DNA of 52,826 nt from Streptomyces sp. MUM 178J (GCF_022414575.1 NZ_JADWYQ010000043.1:1-52826), one strand, 5' to 3'. Positions 10,294 to 18,682 are shown, counted from the first letter of the stretch. Numbers and translations are program-made. Notes: generated by a model from the sequence alone, not told the origin.

Positions 10294-10794
10294 ATGAGCG
10301 ATGCGACCGAGCGCCCCGACGCCCGGGTCGACGCCGACGCCTGGGCCGATGCGTGCGCCGAGGACCTGAAGGCGGAGCGGGCGCGCCGAAGCGACCAGTA
10401 CGGGGAGCAGACCGGCACGGCGTCCGAGGAGTTCAGGAAGCTGCTGGACGCCGTCGCCGACAAGGTCTCCTCCCTCCAGGGCTCCCTGCCCGGGGCGGTC
10501 GCGCAGCAGGCGGTACAGCAGTTCGTCCAGCAGGCCAAGGCGGCCGTCGAGCCGGTCATCGAGCGCAACCCCCAGGTCTTCGACCACCTCGCCGCCGCCG
10601 GCGGCGAACTGCTCGCCGCCTATCGATCCGCCGTCGAGGGCCATGAGCGACGCTGGACGCAGCGGCCGGGCGACACCGAGGAACCCGGGGACCCGCGTGA
10701 CGGACGTGACGGACGTGACGGACGTGACGGCGGACACCGTGACGGACGCCCTGACGAGGGCCCGGGCCCCAGCGAGCACATCGACCTGGACTGA
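10294..10794 (+). CDS. Small acidic DUF5304-like protein upstream of glucokinase
   Basis: 166 residues from ATG 10294; an earlier in-frame start at 10258 is less likely. The centre (EEFRKLLDAVADKVSSLQG to VIERNPQVFDHLAAAGGELL) is helical and amphipathic. The tail is Arg-Asp-Gly-rich and disordered because of a 9-bp DNA repeat. From memory, the S. coelicolor gene in this position (SCO2127) has been linked to glucose repression together with glkA; that is knowledge of the locus, not visible here. A perfect 14-bp palindrome (GGCGGGCGCCCGCC, 10797-10810) follows the stop. Confidence 0.75.
   Translation: MSDATERPDARVDADAWADACAEDLKAERARRSDQYGEQTGTASEEFRKLLDAVADKVSSLQGSLPGAVAQQAVQQFVQQAKAAVEPVIERNPQVFDHLAAAGGELLAAYRSAVEGHERRWTQRPGDTEEPGDPRDGRDGRDGRDGGHRDGRPDEGPGPSEHIDLD
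10696..10731. repeat. 9-bp in-frame tandem repeat (RDG)
   Basis: CGTGACGGA is repeated four times (last copy ends in C) and encodes an Arg-Asp-Gly array in the C-terminus of the protein upstream of glkA. Copy-number change would not shift the frame. Confidence 0.9.
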
Positions 10795-10859
10795 CAGGCG
10801 GGCGCCCGCCCTCGGGTACGGTTGGCCATAGCGGGGCTCGACCGAAAACTGAGGGACAC

Positions 10860-11801
10860 ATGGGACTCACCATCGGCGTCGACATCGGCGGCACGAAGAT
10901 CGCGGCGGGCGTGGTCGACGAAGAGGGCACCATTCTCGAGACGCACAAGGTGCCCACCCCGTCGACCTCCGAGGGCATCGTCGACGCGATCTGCTCCGCC
11001 GTGGCCTCGGCCGGGGAGGGGCGCGACATCGAAGCCGTCGGCATCGGCGCGGCCGGATACGTCGACGACAAGCGCGCCACCGTGCTCTTCGCGCCGAACA
11101 TCGACTGGCGGCACGAGCCGCTCAAGGACAAGGTCGAGCAGCGCGTCGGCCTGCCGGTGGTCGTCGAGAACGACGCGAACGCGGCCGCATGGGGCGAGTA
11201 CCGCTTCGGCGCCGGCCAGGGCCATGACGACGTCATCTGCATCACCCTCGGCACCGGGCTCGGCGGCGGCATCATCATCGGCAACAAGCTGCGCCGCGGG
11301 CGCTTCGGAGTGGCCGCGGAGTTCGGCCATATCCGGGTGGTTCCGGACGGGCTGCTGTGCGGCTGCGGCAGCCAGGGCTGCTGGGAGCAGTACGCCTCCG
11401 GGCGCGCTCTCGTCCGATACGCGCGCCAGCGCGCCAACGCCACGCCCGAGAACGCGCAGATCCTGCTGGGGCTTGGCGACGGCACCTCCCGCGGCATCGA
11501 GGGCAAGCACGTCAGCGCCGCGGCCCGGCAGGGCGACCCGGTCGCCGTCGACTCCTTCCGCGAACTGGCGCGCTGGGCCGGCGCGGGCCTCGCGGACCTG
11601 GCGTCCCTGTTCGACCCCTCGGCGTTCATCGTCGGCGGCGGCGTCTCCGACGAGGGCGAACTGGTCCTCGACCCGATCCGCAAGTCCTTCCGCCGCTGGC
11701 TGATCGGCGGCCAGTGGCGCCCCCACGCCCAGGTTCTCGCCGCGCAACTCGGCGGCAAGGCGGGCCTGGTGGGCGCGGCGGACCTGGCCCGCCACGGCTG
11801 A
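10860..11801 (+). CDS. glkA: Glucokinase, ROK family
   Basis: 313 residues. The N-terminal phosphate-binding motif GVDIGGTKIAAGVV, the ENDANAAAWGE catalytic segment, GTGLGGGIIIGN, the ROK zinc motif CGCGSQGCWE and a late VGGGVSDEG motif are all present and intact. It phosphorylates glucose with ATP and in Streptomyces is also needed for glucose repression. A GAGGGA ribosome site precedes ATG 10860. A likely -10 (TACGGT, 10817-10822) lies after the upstream stop, so glkA can be transcribed separately from the DUF5304-like gene. The gene is followed by a cluster of hairpins and tandem repeats. Confidence 0.95.
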   Translation: MGLTIGVDIGGTKIAAGVVDEEGTILETHKVPTPSTSEGIVDAICSAVASAGEGRDIEAVGIGAAGYVDDKRATVLFAPNIDWRHEPLKDKVEQRVGLPVVVENDANAAAWGEYRFGAGQGHDDVICITLGTGLGGGIIIGNKLRRGRFGVAAEFGHIRVVPDGLLCGCGSQGCWEQYASGRALVRYARQRANATPENAQILLGLGDGTSRGIEGKHVSAAARQGDPVAVDSFRELARWAGAGLADLASLFDPSAFIVGGGVSDEGELVLDPIRKSFRRWLIGGQWRPHAQVLAAQLGGKAGLVGAADLARHG

Positions 11802-11808
11802 CGCCTTC

Positions 11809-11880
11809 CTGGGGCTCCGCCCCAGACCCCGGTTTCCTGGGGCTCCGCCCCAGACCCCGGTTTCCAGGGGCTCCGCCCCC
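11809..11880. repeat. 28-bp tandem repeat, each unit a CTGGGGC-tcc-GCCCCAG hairpin
   Basis: Copies start at 11809, 11837 and 11865; the first two are identical and the third is slightly changed. Each contains the palindrome GGGGCTCCGCCCC. The first stem begins 7 nt after the glkA stop and could act as its terminator. This palindrome is common in Streptomyces spacers. Confidence 0.85.
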
Positions 11881-11901
11881 GGACCCCCGCGCCTCAAGCG
11901 C

Positions 11902-12100
11902 CGGCGGGGCTTGAATGCGGGGGCTCCTCCGCGTCGGACGTCGGCGGGGCTTGTGGCGGGGGCTCCTCCGCGTCGGACGTCGGCGGGGCTTGTGGCGGGG
12001 GCTCCTCCGCGTCGGACGTCGGCAGGGCTCGTGGTGCGGGCTCCTCCGCGTCGGACGTCGGCAGGGCTCGTGGTGCGGGCTGGTCCGCCTTAGTCCGTTG
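11902..12100. repeat. 39-bp tandem repeat array
   Basis: About five copies with a 39-bp period start at 11902, 11942, 11981, 12020 and 12059. Copies 2 and 3 are nearly identical, and decay increases to the right, with two further degenerate copies up to about 12175. The unit starts CGGCGGGGCTTG. Because 39 is a multiple of three, open frames run through on both strands (13-residue repeats), but there is no ribosome site or domain. Confidence 0.85.
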
Positions 12101-12175
12101 GCGGGGCCTTTGGTGCGGGTCCTGTGCCTGGTTCCGTCGGCGGGCTTGAGGCGCGGGCTGCTGTGCCCCAGACGC

Positions 12176-12298
12176 GGGCGGGGCTGGAATGGGCGGAGCC
12201 CAGTTTTCAGCCCGTCCGGCGTTTGAGGACACGGCCGAAGGCCGTACGGGGGTCTGGGGGCGGAGCCCCCGGTTTCGGGAAGGGGCGGGATTGGGGAA
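12176..12298. repeat. Intergenic mosaic element shared with 19.9 kb
   Basis: Bases 12208-12236 match 19941-19969 with one difference. The stretch continues with GGGGGCGGAGCCCCC (a hairpin near 12257) and CGGGAAGGGGCGGG, which also occur near 1225-1253. No gene is seen. Confidence 0.75.
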
Positions 12299-13060
12299 AT
12301 GCCCCCCATGCCGCTCCCCCCGCTCCCCAACCCCCACACCGAGCCCGACGGTTCCGCCGTCATCCGGGTGCTCAGCTACAACATCCGCTCCATGCGGGAC
12401 GACGAGGACGCACTCGCCCGGGTGATCCGCGCCTGCGCGCCCGACCTGGTGTGCGTACAGGAGGCCCCGCGCTTCTTCCGGTGGCGCAAGCACGCCGCCC
12501 GGCTGGCGGCCAAGAGCGAGCTGGTGGTGCTGAGCGGCGGGGCGACCGCCGCCGGGCCGCTGCTGCTGTGCTCGCTGCGCGCGACCGTGGAGCGCACTCA
12601 GGACGTGCTGCTGCCGCTCACCCCAGGGCTGCACCGCCGGGGGCTGGCCACCGCGGTCGTACGCTTCGGAGCCGCCCGACTCGGGGTGCTCAGCTGCCAT
12701 CTGAGCCTGCGGGCGGACGAGCGCTATGAGCAGGCCGGCATGGTGCTGCGGCGGCTGGCGGCGCTGGACGTGCCGTACGCCGTCGCCGCGGGCGACGTCA
12801 ACGAACGCCCCGGTGGCCGCTCCTTCCGCCGGCTCGGGGCGGAGCTCCAGGACTGCTGGGCGGTCGCCCCCTGGGGAGGGGAGCACACCTCCACGCCGGC
12901 TGACCCGCACCAGCGGATCGACGCGATCTTCGCCACCAAGGGCGTCGAGGTTCTCGGCTGCGGCGTTCCCGCCGGGCTGGACGGCGTTGCCGACGACGAT
13001 CTGAGGGCGGCCACGGACCATCTCCCGGTCCTGGCCGCCCTCCGCGTCCCCGCCGTCTGA
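12299..13060 (+). CDS. Endonuclease/exonuclease/phosphatase (EEP) family protein
   Basis: 253 residues. Motifs of the DNase-I-like fold are in order: LSYNIRSM (metal-binding Asn), VCVQEAP (catalytic Glu), LSCHLSL, AVAAGDVNERPG (D-x-N) and a final ATDHLPVLAAL (D-H). It should be a metal-dependent phosphodiesterase; substrate unknown. Start ATG 12299 follows a GGGGAA stretch, and ATG 12308 is an alternative. The first 20 residues are Pro-rich and unlike the family, so translation could begin further in. The spacer before it is the repeat array described separately. Confidence 0.8.
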   Translation: MPPMPLPPLPNPHTEPDGSAVIRVLSYNIRSMRDDEDALARVIRACAPDLVCVQEAPRFFRWRKHAARLAAKSELVVLSGGATAAGPLLLCSLRATVERTQDVLLPLTPGLHRRGLATAVVRFGAARLGVLSCHLSLRADERYEQAGMVLRRLAALDVPYAVAAGDVNERPGGRSFRRLGAELQDCWAVAPWGGEHTSTPADPHQRIDAIFATKGVEVLGCGVPAGLDGVADDDLRAATDHLPVLAALRVPAV

Positions 13061-13155
13061 CCCGGCGCGCTACGCCCCGCGCTACACCGCCCGCGCTACG
13101 CCCCGCGCTACGCCCCGCGCTACACCACCGCGCCGCGCTACACCACCGCGCCGCG
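13061..13155. repeat. CGCGCTACGCCC-type short tandem repeats
   Basis: Several imperfect 12-13-bp units fill the spacer, and an 18-bp unit is present twice around the stop codon of the minus-strand gene, whose last residues lie within it. Confidence 0.7.
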
Positions 13156-13749
13156 CCCCGGATCGTCGTCCTCGTCGTCGCCCGGCCGCATCCGCGCCAC
13201 CAGGGTGACGAAACCGCCCAGGAAGCCGCCCACGCACAGTGTGGTGAGCCACCAGGTCATGTCCCACCGCAACAGCACCGCGACCAGCATCAGCACCGGT
13301 CCGCCGACCACCGCGAGCCAGGCGAACTTCGCCGTGACGTCGGATTCCGGCAGCGGCGGGGGCTCCGGCGGCACGAAGTGGCCCTCGTCGCCCTCGCCGG
13401 GATCGTCGTCGGAGGGCTCGGAGACCCGGTAGTCGCGGGGGCCGCCGCCCACTCCGGGCGCAAAGGTGACCGAGCCGCCCAGCGAGGGCCCTCCGCCCGC
13501 TCCCGCGTCTGTGCCGCCCCCGCCGTCCGCGTCTTCGCGGGAGCCCGGCCCGCGGTCCTGCGGACCGTCGTCGACCTTGCTTTCCAGCGCGGCCAGGTCG
13601 TCCACGGACTTGAAGGGCTTGGCCCCCGGCGGGTCCGCGGGCTCCTCGCCGTACCCGGCGACGATGGCGGCCCAGGCGGCCTCCTCGTCGATGCGCCGCG
13701 GCTCCCGGTCGCGGTCCCCGTCCCGGTCCGCGTCGTGCTGGTCAGCCAC
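13138..13749 (-). CDS. Acidic protein with two C-terminal membrane helices
   Basis: 203 residues. The first 135 are hydrophilic and rich in Asp, Gly and Pro, with a conserved-looking EEAAWAAIVAGYGEEP segment near residue 23. Two hydrophobic segments follow (about 140-157 and 164-184), then a short acidic tail. No known domain is recognised. The GTG start at 13749 overlaps the stop of the esterase gene by 8 bp, so the two are co-translated. The function is unknown; the order predicts a cytoplasmic N-terminus with a hairpin membrane anchor. Confidence 0.7.
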   Translation of the reverse strand: MADQHDADRDGDRDREPRRIDEEAAWAAIVAGYGEEPADPPGAKPFKSVDDLAALESKVDDGPQDRGPGSREDADGGGGTDAGAGGGPSLGGSVTFAPGVGGGPRDYRVSEPSDDDPGEGDEGHFVPPEPPPLPESDVTAKFAWLAVVGGPVLMLVAVLLRWDMTWWLTTLCVGGFLGGFVTLVARMRPGDDEDDDPGRGAVV

Positions 13750-14521
13750 CGGTGGTGCTTCCTTCCTTCCCCGCGCTGGGGGCGAGCCGGCCGATGAACG
13801 CGTAGCTCTCCTCGAAAATCAGCTCCGCATCGTGGTCCAACGTCGCCACGTGGTAGCTCTGTTCCAGCAGGATCTCCTTGACGTCCCGCGAGGAGACGCG
13901 GCTGAGTATGCGCGCCGAGTCGACGGGCGGCACCACATGGTCCTGCGGGCTGTGCAGCAGCACCAGCGGCTGGGTGACCTGCGGCAGCTCCCCGTCCACC
14001 AGCTTCAGGAACTGGCGCAGCGAGTGCGCGGAGTGCAGCGGCACCCGGTCGTAGCCGAGCTCCTTCACGCCGTCCTTGGCGATGTCGTCGGTCAGTCCCT
14101 TCGTCGTGCGCACCAGGTGCCGGGCGACCGGCAGGGCGTGCGCGGACAGGCCGTGGACCTTGTTCGCCGGGTTCACCAGCACGATGCCGCTGATCGCGTC
14201 ACCGTGCTTGGCGGCGAGCCGCAGCGTGAGCGCCCCGCCCATGGACAGGCCGAAGACGAACACCCGGCTGCACCGCTCCCGCAGGGCCCGCAGCTCGCGG
14301 TCCACTTCCGCGTACCAGTCCTGCCAGCCGGTGATCTCCATGTCCTGCCAGCGCGTGCCGTGCCCGGGCAGCAGCGGCAGCGACACCGTCAGCCCGCGCT
14401 CCGCCAGATATCCGGCCCAGGGGCGCAGCGACTGCGGGGAACCGGTGAATCCGTGGCAGAGGAGGACGCCGACCTCTCCGCCCTCGTGGCGGAACGGCTC
14501 AGCTCCGGGAAGGACCGGCAC
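13742..14521 (-). CDS. Alpha/beta-hydrolase, carboxylesterase/monoacylglycerol-lipase type
   Basis: 259 residues. Motifs are the oxyanion loop LLCHGFTGSPQSLRPW near residue 20, nucleophile elbow GLSMGG, acid SPQDHVVP and base SYHVATLDHD, the pattern of Est30-like carboxylesterases. It hydrolyses short or medium acyl esters. A longer frame runs up to 14857, but it would overlap the divergent acyltransferase. GTG 14521 has AGGAGA 7 nt upstream and gives the usual family N-terminus. It forms an operon with the membrane protein downstream and is divergent from the acyltransferase. Confidence 0.88.
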   Translation of the reverse strand: MPVLPGAEPFRHEGGEVGVLLCHGFTGSPQSLRPWAGYLAERGLTVSLPLLPGHGTRWQDMEITGWQDWYAEVDRELRALRERCSRVFVFGLSMGGALTLRLAAKHGDAISGIVLVNPANKVHGLSAHALPVARHLVRTTKGLTDDIAKDGVKELGYDRVPLHSAHSLRQFLKLVDGELPQVTQPLVLLHSPQDHVVPPVDSARILSRVSSRDVKEILLEQSYHVATLDHDAELIFEESYAFIGRLAPSAGKEGSTTGG

Positions 14522-14737
14522 CGGGGTCTCCTGTTCATGAGGATCGAATCCCGCGGACGGAATTCTGCGGACGGAATTGTTCCGACGGGATGCCTGGCTC
14601 AAAGGGTGTACCTCACCGTACGCGACCGGACTGACACCGACCAGGGCCGTCGACGCTCCCGGCGGCGGGGCCGTCGCGGGGAACACACGCCCGCCACGGG
14701 TTAAGGTCTGTTCGAGAGCACACAGGAGGCACACGAG

Positions 14738-15544
14738 TTGATCTACGGCGCAATGAAGTTCTCCCTCGGCAGCTCGCTGAAGCTTGCCTTCCGGCCCTGG
14801 GTGGAAGGTCTGGAGAACGTACCCGCCCAGGGGCCGGCGATCCTCGCGAGCAACCACCTCTCCTTCTCGGACTCGTTCTTCCTGCCTGCCGTACTGGACC
14901 GCAAGGTCACCTTCATCGCCAAGGCCGAGTACTTCACCACGCCCGGCGTCAAGGGCAGGCTCACCGCGGCCTTCTTCAAGGGCGTGGGCCAGCTTCCGGT
15001 GGACCGTTCCGGCGCGCGCGGCGCGGGTGAGGCGGCCGTCAGGGCGGGCATCGAGGTGATCGAGCAGGGCGGTCTGTTCGGCATCTACCCCGAGGGCACC
15101 CGCTCCCCGGACGGCCGCCTCTACCGGGGCAAGCCCGGCGGCCTCGCGCGCGTGGCGCTGGCCACGGGCGCGCCTGTCATCCCCGTCGCGATGATCGACA
15201 CCGAGAAGATCCAGCCGCCGGGGAAGGTGATCCCCAAGCTGATGCGGCCGGGCATCAGAATCGGCAAGCCGCTGGACTTCAGCCGCTATCGGGGCATGGA
15301 GAACGACCGCTTCATCCTGCGCTCGGTGACCGACGAGGTCATGTACGAGATCATGAAGCTGTCCGGGCAGGAGTACGTCGACATCTACGCCACGGCGGCC
15401 AAGCGCCAGATCGCGGAGGCCGAGAAGGCCGCGCGGGCACAGGCCAAGGAGCAGGCGAAGGAGCAGGCCAGGGCCGAGTCCGCGGCGCAGGGGAAGGCGG
15501 GCCGGCGCGGGGACGACCGTCGCCAGGACCGGCCCGCGGCCTAG
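14738..15544 (+). CDS. 1-acyl-sn-glycerol-3-phosphate acyltransferase (PlsC family)
   Basis: 268 residues. The HX4D motif is NHLSFSD near residue 39, and the second acceptor-binding motif is YPEGTRSPDG near 118; KGVGQLPVDRS lies between. It transfers an acyl group to lysophosphatidate to make phosphatidate at the membrane. The C-terminal 50 residues are a charged Ala/Lys/Glu helix (EQAKEQARAE) ending in a basic tail. The TTG start at 14738 is chosen because AGGAGG sits 8 nt upstream. The kinase gene follows after about 40 bp, so the three genes may be co-transcribed. Confidence 0.9.
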   Translation: MIYGAMKFSLGSSLKLAFRPWVEGLENVPAQGPAILASNHLSFSDSFFLPAVLDRKVTFIAKAEYFTTPGVKGRLTAAFFKGVGQLPVDRSGARGAGEAAVRAGIEVIEQGGLFGIYPEGTRSPDGRLYRGKPGGLARVALATGAPVIPVAMIDTEKIQPPGKVIPKLMRPGIRIGKPLDFSRYRGMENDRFILRSVTDEVMYEIMKLSGQEYVDIYATAAKRQIAEAEKAARAQAKEQAKEQARAESAAQGKAGRRGDDRRQDRPAA

Positions 15545-15591
15545 CCGACGGCCCGCGGTCCGGCAGTACAGTCCGTCCTGGGGTGGGGAAG

Positions 15592-16809
15592 ATGGCCAAG
15601 CGCGAGCGCGTCGTGCGGATGTCGGTCGAACAGCCGCTGTGGCGGGCGCTGACCGCGTACCGCGTGCTGACCATGGTCTACGCGGTGCTGCTGGCCTTCT
15701 TCACCCGGGAGAAGTTCGAGCGACCCCTCGCAGCCGCCGTCTTCCTGGCCTTCATGGCCGTGTGGACGCTGGTCACCCTGCCCAAGGTGGCGGGCGCGGC
15801 GCACTGCACCAAGCGCTTTCTGGCCGCCGATCTGACCGTCGCCGTCGTCGGCATCCTGCTGACGCCGCTGGCGGACGAACAGGCGCAGCAGATCGACGGA
15901 CCCACGCTGCCGACCATCTGGACGGCGGGTTCCGTGCTCGCCTATGCGATCAAGGGCGGCTGGCGCTGGGCGGCCGGCGCCTCGTCCGTCGTCGCCGTCG
16001 CCAACATCGTGGAGCGGGGCGAGCCGAGCCGCGACACGTACCACAACGTGCTGCTGGTGTGGGTGGCGTCCATCGCCATCGGGTACGTCGTCGAGGTCGC
16101 CCGCGCCTCCGAGCGCACCCTCGCCCGCGCCTTGGAGATCGAGGCCGCGACGCGGGAGCGGGAGCGGCTCGCCCGGGACATCCACGACAGCGTGCTGCAG
16201 GTGCTGGCCATGGTGCAGCGGCGCGGCACGGCCCTCGGCGGCGAGGCGGCCGAGCTGGGCCGACTGGCGGGCGAGCAGGAAGTCGCCCTGCGGACCCTGG
16301 TCGCCGGCGGCATGGTGCCCGCGTCCCGGGTCTCGGAGGACGCCTCGCAGGGCGCGGTGGTGCGAGTCGTCGAAGAGCCGGCCCCGGAGCTCCCCGAAGC
16401 CCTCGCGCCGTGCGATCTGCTGACCCTGCTGGGCCCGTACGCGAACTCGCGGGTGACGCTCTCCGAACCGGGCGCGCCGGTGCTGCTGCCCGCCCCCGCC
16501 GCACAGGAGCTGACGGCTGCTGTCGGCGCCGCCCTGGACAATGTCCGCAGACACGTCGGGGAGCGGGCGCGCGCCTGGATCCTGGTCGAGGACTGGCCGG
16601 ACGAGGTGGTCGTGACCGTTCGGGACGAGGGCCCCGGCATCCCGGAGGGCCGGCTGGAGCAGGCCGAGGGGGAAGGGCGGATGGGGGTCGCGCTGTCCAT
16701 CCGCGGGCGGCTGCGGGATCTGGGCGGCGGCGCCGAGGTGATCTCGGCGCCGGGGCAGGGCACGGAAGTCGAATTGAAGGTTCCACGGGGGAAGGCGGGA
16801 CAGGACTGA
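15592..16809 (+). CDS. Two-component sensor histidine kinase, MacS-like
   Basis: About 405 residues. The N-terminal half has five or six hydrophobic segments and few extracytoplasmic residues, suggesting membrane sensing. The HisKA_3-type box is ERERLARDIHDSVLQVLAMV, with the phosphorylatable His in DIHDS. A HATPase domain follows: AALDNVRRHV (N box), DEGPGIPEG (G1) and GRMGVALSIRGR (G2). ATG 15592 and GTG 15583 are both possible starts. The response regulator overlaps by TGATG. From memory, the same position in S. coelicolor (SCO2121/2120) holds MacS/MacR, regulators of morphogenesis and actinorhodin. Confidence 0.88.
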   Translation: MAKRERVVRMSVEQPLWRALTAYRVLTMVYAVLLAFFTREKFERPLAAAVFLAFMAVWTLVTLPKVAGAAHCTKRFLAADLTVAVVGILLTPLADEQAQQIDGPTLPTIWTAGSVLAYAIKGGWRWAAGASSVVAVANIVERGEPSRDTYHNVLLVWVASIAIGYVVEVARASERTLARALEIEAATRERERLARDIHDSVLQVLAMVQRRGTALGGEAAELGRLAGEQEVALRTLVAGGMVPASRVSEDASQGAVVRVVEEPAPELPEALAPCDLLTLLGPYANSRVTLSEPGAPVLLPAPAAQELTAAVGAALDNVRRHVGERARAWILVEDWPDEVVVTVRDEGPGIPEGRLEQAEGEGRMGVALSIRGRLRDLGGGAEVISAPGQGTEVELKVPRGKAGQD

Positions 16810-17513
16810 TGACGGACCAGCGGCAGCGTTCGGAAGAGCAGCAGACCGGGCGGGCGATCAGGGTCATGGTGGTCGACGACCACCCCATGTGGCGTGACGC
16901 GGTCGCCCGCGATCTCGAGGCCGCGGGCTTTGAGGTTGTCGCCACGGCAGGCGACGGCGAGCAGGCGGTGCGCCGTGCGCGTGCGGCGAGCCCGGACGTC
17001 CTCGTCCTCGATCTGAACCTGCCCGCGAAGCCGGGCGTCCAGGTGTGCAAGGAACTCGTCGGCTCACTGGAGGGGCTGCGTGTGCTCGTGCTGTCCGCGA
17101 GCGGCGAGCACGCGGACGTGCTGGAGGCGGTCAAGTCCGGCGCCACCGGCTATCTGCTCAAGTCGGCCAGCACCGGGGAGCTGACGGACGCGGTGCGCCG
17201 CACGGCCGCCGGGGACCCGGTCTTCACTCCTGGGCTCGCGGGCCTGGTCCTCGGTGAGTACCGCAGGCTGGCCGCCGAGCCCGCCCCCGCCGCCGACGCC
17301 GGTGAGCCGCATGCGCCGCGGCTCACCGAGCGGGAGACGGAGGTGCTGCGGCTGGTGGCCAAGGGGCTGTCGTACAAGCAGATCGCCGAGCGTCTGGTCA
17401 TCTCCCACCGCACCGTGCAGAACCACGTCCAGAACACCCTCGGCAAGCTCCAGCTCCACAACAGGGTCGAGTTGGTGCGGTACGCGATAGAGCGCGGCCT
17501 GGACGACGCCTGA
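16809..17513 (+). CDS. NarL/LuxR-family response regulator, MacR-like
   Basis: 234 residues. The receiver domain has the acidic pair VVDDHP, the phosphoacceptor Asp in VLDLNLPAKPG, and Lys in YLLKSAS. A Pro/Ala-rich linker leads to the LuxR helix-turn-helix LTERETEVLRLVAKGLSYKQIAERL with ISHRTVQNHVQNTLGKL. It is the cognate regulator of the overlapping kinase gene. If it is MacR, it should bind TGAGTAC-type inverted repeats (recollection); one such site is seen at 38131. Confidence 0.9.
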   Translation: MTDQRQRSEEQQTGRAIRVMVVDDHPMWRDAVARDLEAAGFEVVATAGDGEQAVRRARAASPDVLVLDLNLPAKPGVQVCKELVGSLEGLRVLVLSASGEHADVLEAVKSGATGYLLKSASTGELTDAVRRTAAGDPVFTPGLAGLVLGEYRRLAAEPAPAADAGEPHAPRLTERETEVLRLVAKGLSYKQIAERLVISHRTVQNHVQNTLGKLQLHNRVELVRYAIERGLDDA

Positions 17514-17570
17514 CGCCATTACTCGTACGGGTGAAAATCCTGGGCCCAACCGCCCCGGGGCATAACGGAG

Positions 17571-17600
17571 TTGACGATCCTTCCCATCTCCGAGTGATCT
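17571..17600 (+). promoter_or_regulatory. Probable promoter of the phosphofructokinase gene
   Basis: TTGACG (17571-17576), an 18-bp spacer and TGATCT (17595-17600) form a vegetative-type promoter. Downstream, GGCTCACCAT is directly repeated at 17601-17610 and 17628-17637 (27 bp apart), which could bind a regulator or be fortuitous. Confidence 0.5.
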
Positions 17601-17653
17601 GGCTCACCATTAGCGTGGCGGTCACTAGGCTCACCATGCGAAGGAGAGATTCC

Positions 17654-18682
17654 ATGCGCGTCGGAGTACTGACCGGGGGCGGCGACTGCCCCGGGCTCAA
17701 TGCGGTCATCCGCGGCATCGTCCGCAAGGGCGTGCAGGAGTACGGGTATGAGTTCCTCGGCTACCGCGACGGCTGGCGCGGACCGCTGGACGGCGACGCG
17801 GCGCCCCTCGGCATCCCCTCCGTACGCGGCATCCTGCCCCGCGGCGGCACCGTCCTCGGCTCGTCGCGCACCAACCCCTTCCGGGAAGAGGACGGCGTCC
17901 GCCGCATCAAGGAGAACCTCGCCAAGGACGAGGTCGACGCGCTCGTCGCGATCGGCGGGGAGGACACGCTGGGCGTCGCGGCCCGGCTGTCGGACGAGTA
18001 CGGCGTCAAGTGCGTCGGCGTCCCCAAGACCATCGACAACGACCTGTCCGCCACCGACTACACCTTCGGCTTCGACACCGCCGTCGGCATCGCCACCGAG
18101 GCGATCGACCGCCTCCACACCACGGCCGAGTCCCATATGCGGGTCCTGGTGGTGGAGGTGATGGGGCGTCACGCCGGCTGGATCGCCCTCCACTCCGGCC
18201 TCGCCGGCGGGGCGAACGTCATCCTCATCCCCGAGCAGCGCTTCGACCTCGACCAGGTCTGCGCCTGGGTGACGTCCCGGTTCAAGGCGAGCTACGCCCC
18301 GATCGTGGTCGTCGCCGAGGGCGCGATGCCCAAGGACGGCGACGCGGTCCTCAAGGACGGCTCCGTGGACTCCTTCGGCCATGTCCGGCTCTCCGGCGTG
18401 GGGGAGTGGCTGGCCAAGGAGATCGAGAAGCGCACCGGCAAGGAGGCCCGCACCACCGTGCTCGGCCATGTCCAGCGCGGCGGCACGCCCAGCGCCTTCG
18501 ACCGCTGGCTGGCCACGCGGTTCGGGCTGCACGCCATCGAGGCCGTGTGGGACGGCGACTTCGGCTCGATGGTCGCGCTGCGCGGCACGGACATCGTGCG
18601 CGTTCCGATCGCCGAGGCGACATCAAGGCTGAAGACGGTCGACCCGAAGCTCTACGAGGAGGTCGGAGTCTTCTTCGGCTGA
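17654..18682 (+). CDS. pfkA: 6-phosphofructokinase, actinobacterial type with PPi-type residues
   Basis: 342 residues. Motifs are GVLTGGGDCPGLNAVIRG, PRGGTVLGSSRTNPF, IGGEDTLGVA (residues 100-109), PKTIDND with the catalytic Asp, and MGRHAGWIAL. Position 104 is Asp and position 125 (E. coli 124) is Lys. In this family the Asp/Lys pair is typical of PPi-dependent enzymes, whereas Gly at 104 marks ATP enzymes. ATG 17654 has AGGAGA at proper distance. It stands just after the two-component genes and near glkA, so hexose metabolism genes are grouped here. Confidence 0.92.
   Translation: MRVGVLTGGGDCPGLNAVIRGIVRKGVQEYGYEFLGYRDGWRGPLDGDAAPLGIPSVRGILPRGGTVLGSSRTNPFREEDGVRRIKENLAKDEVDALVAIGGEDTLGVAARLSDEYGVKCVGVPKTIDNDLSATDYTFGFDTAVGIATEAIDRLHTTAESHMRVLVVEVMGRHAGWIALHSGLAGGANVILIPEQRFDLDQVCAWVTSRFKASYAPIVVVAEGAMPKDGDAVLKDGSVDSFGHVRLSGVGEWLAKEIEKRTGKEARTTVLGHVQRGGTPSAFDRWLATRFGLHAIEAVWDGDFGSMVALRGTDIVRVPIAEATSRLKTVDPKLYEEVGVFFG

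Noticed and set aside
11902..12175. CRISPR array
   Set aside because: Units are contiguous 39-bp tandem repeats without unique spacers, and no cas gene is near.
13750..14857. Longer esterase protein starting upstream of 14521
   Set aside because: The extension would overlap the acyltransferase and its ribosome site and has no family similarity, whereas GTG 14521 has a good ribosome site.
15639..16808. Upstream extension of the response-regulator frame
   Set aside because: It is the +2 frame of the histidine kinase; the ATG at 16809 overlaps the kinase stop and begins the receiver domain.
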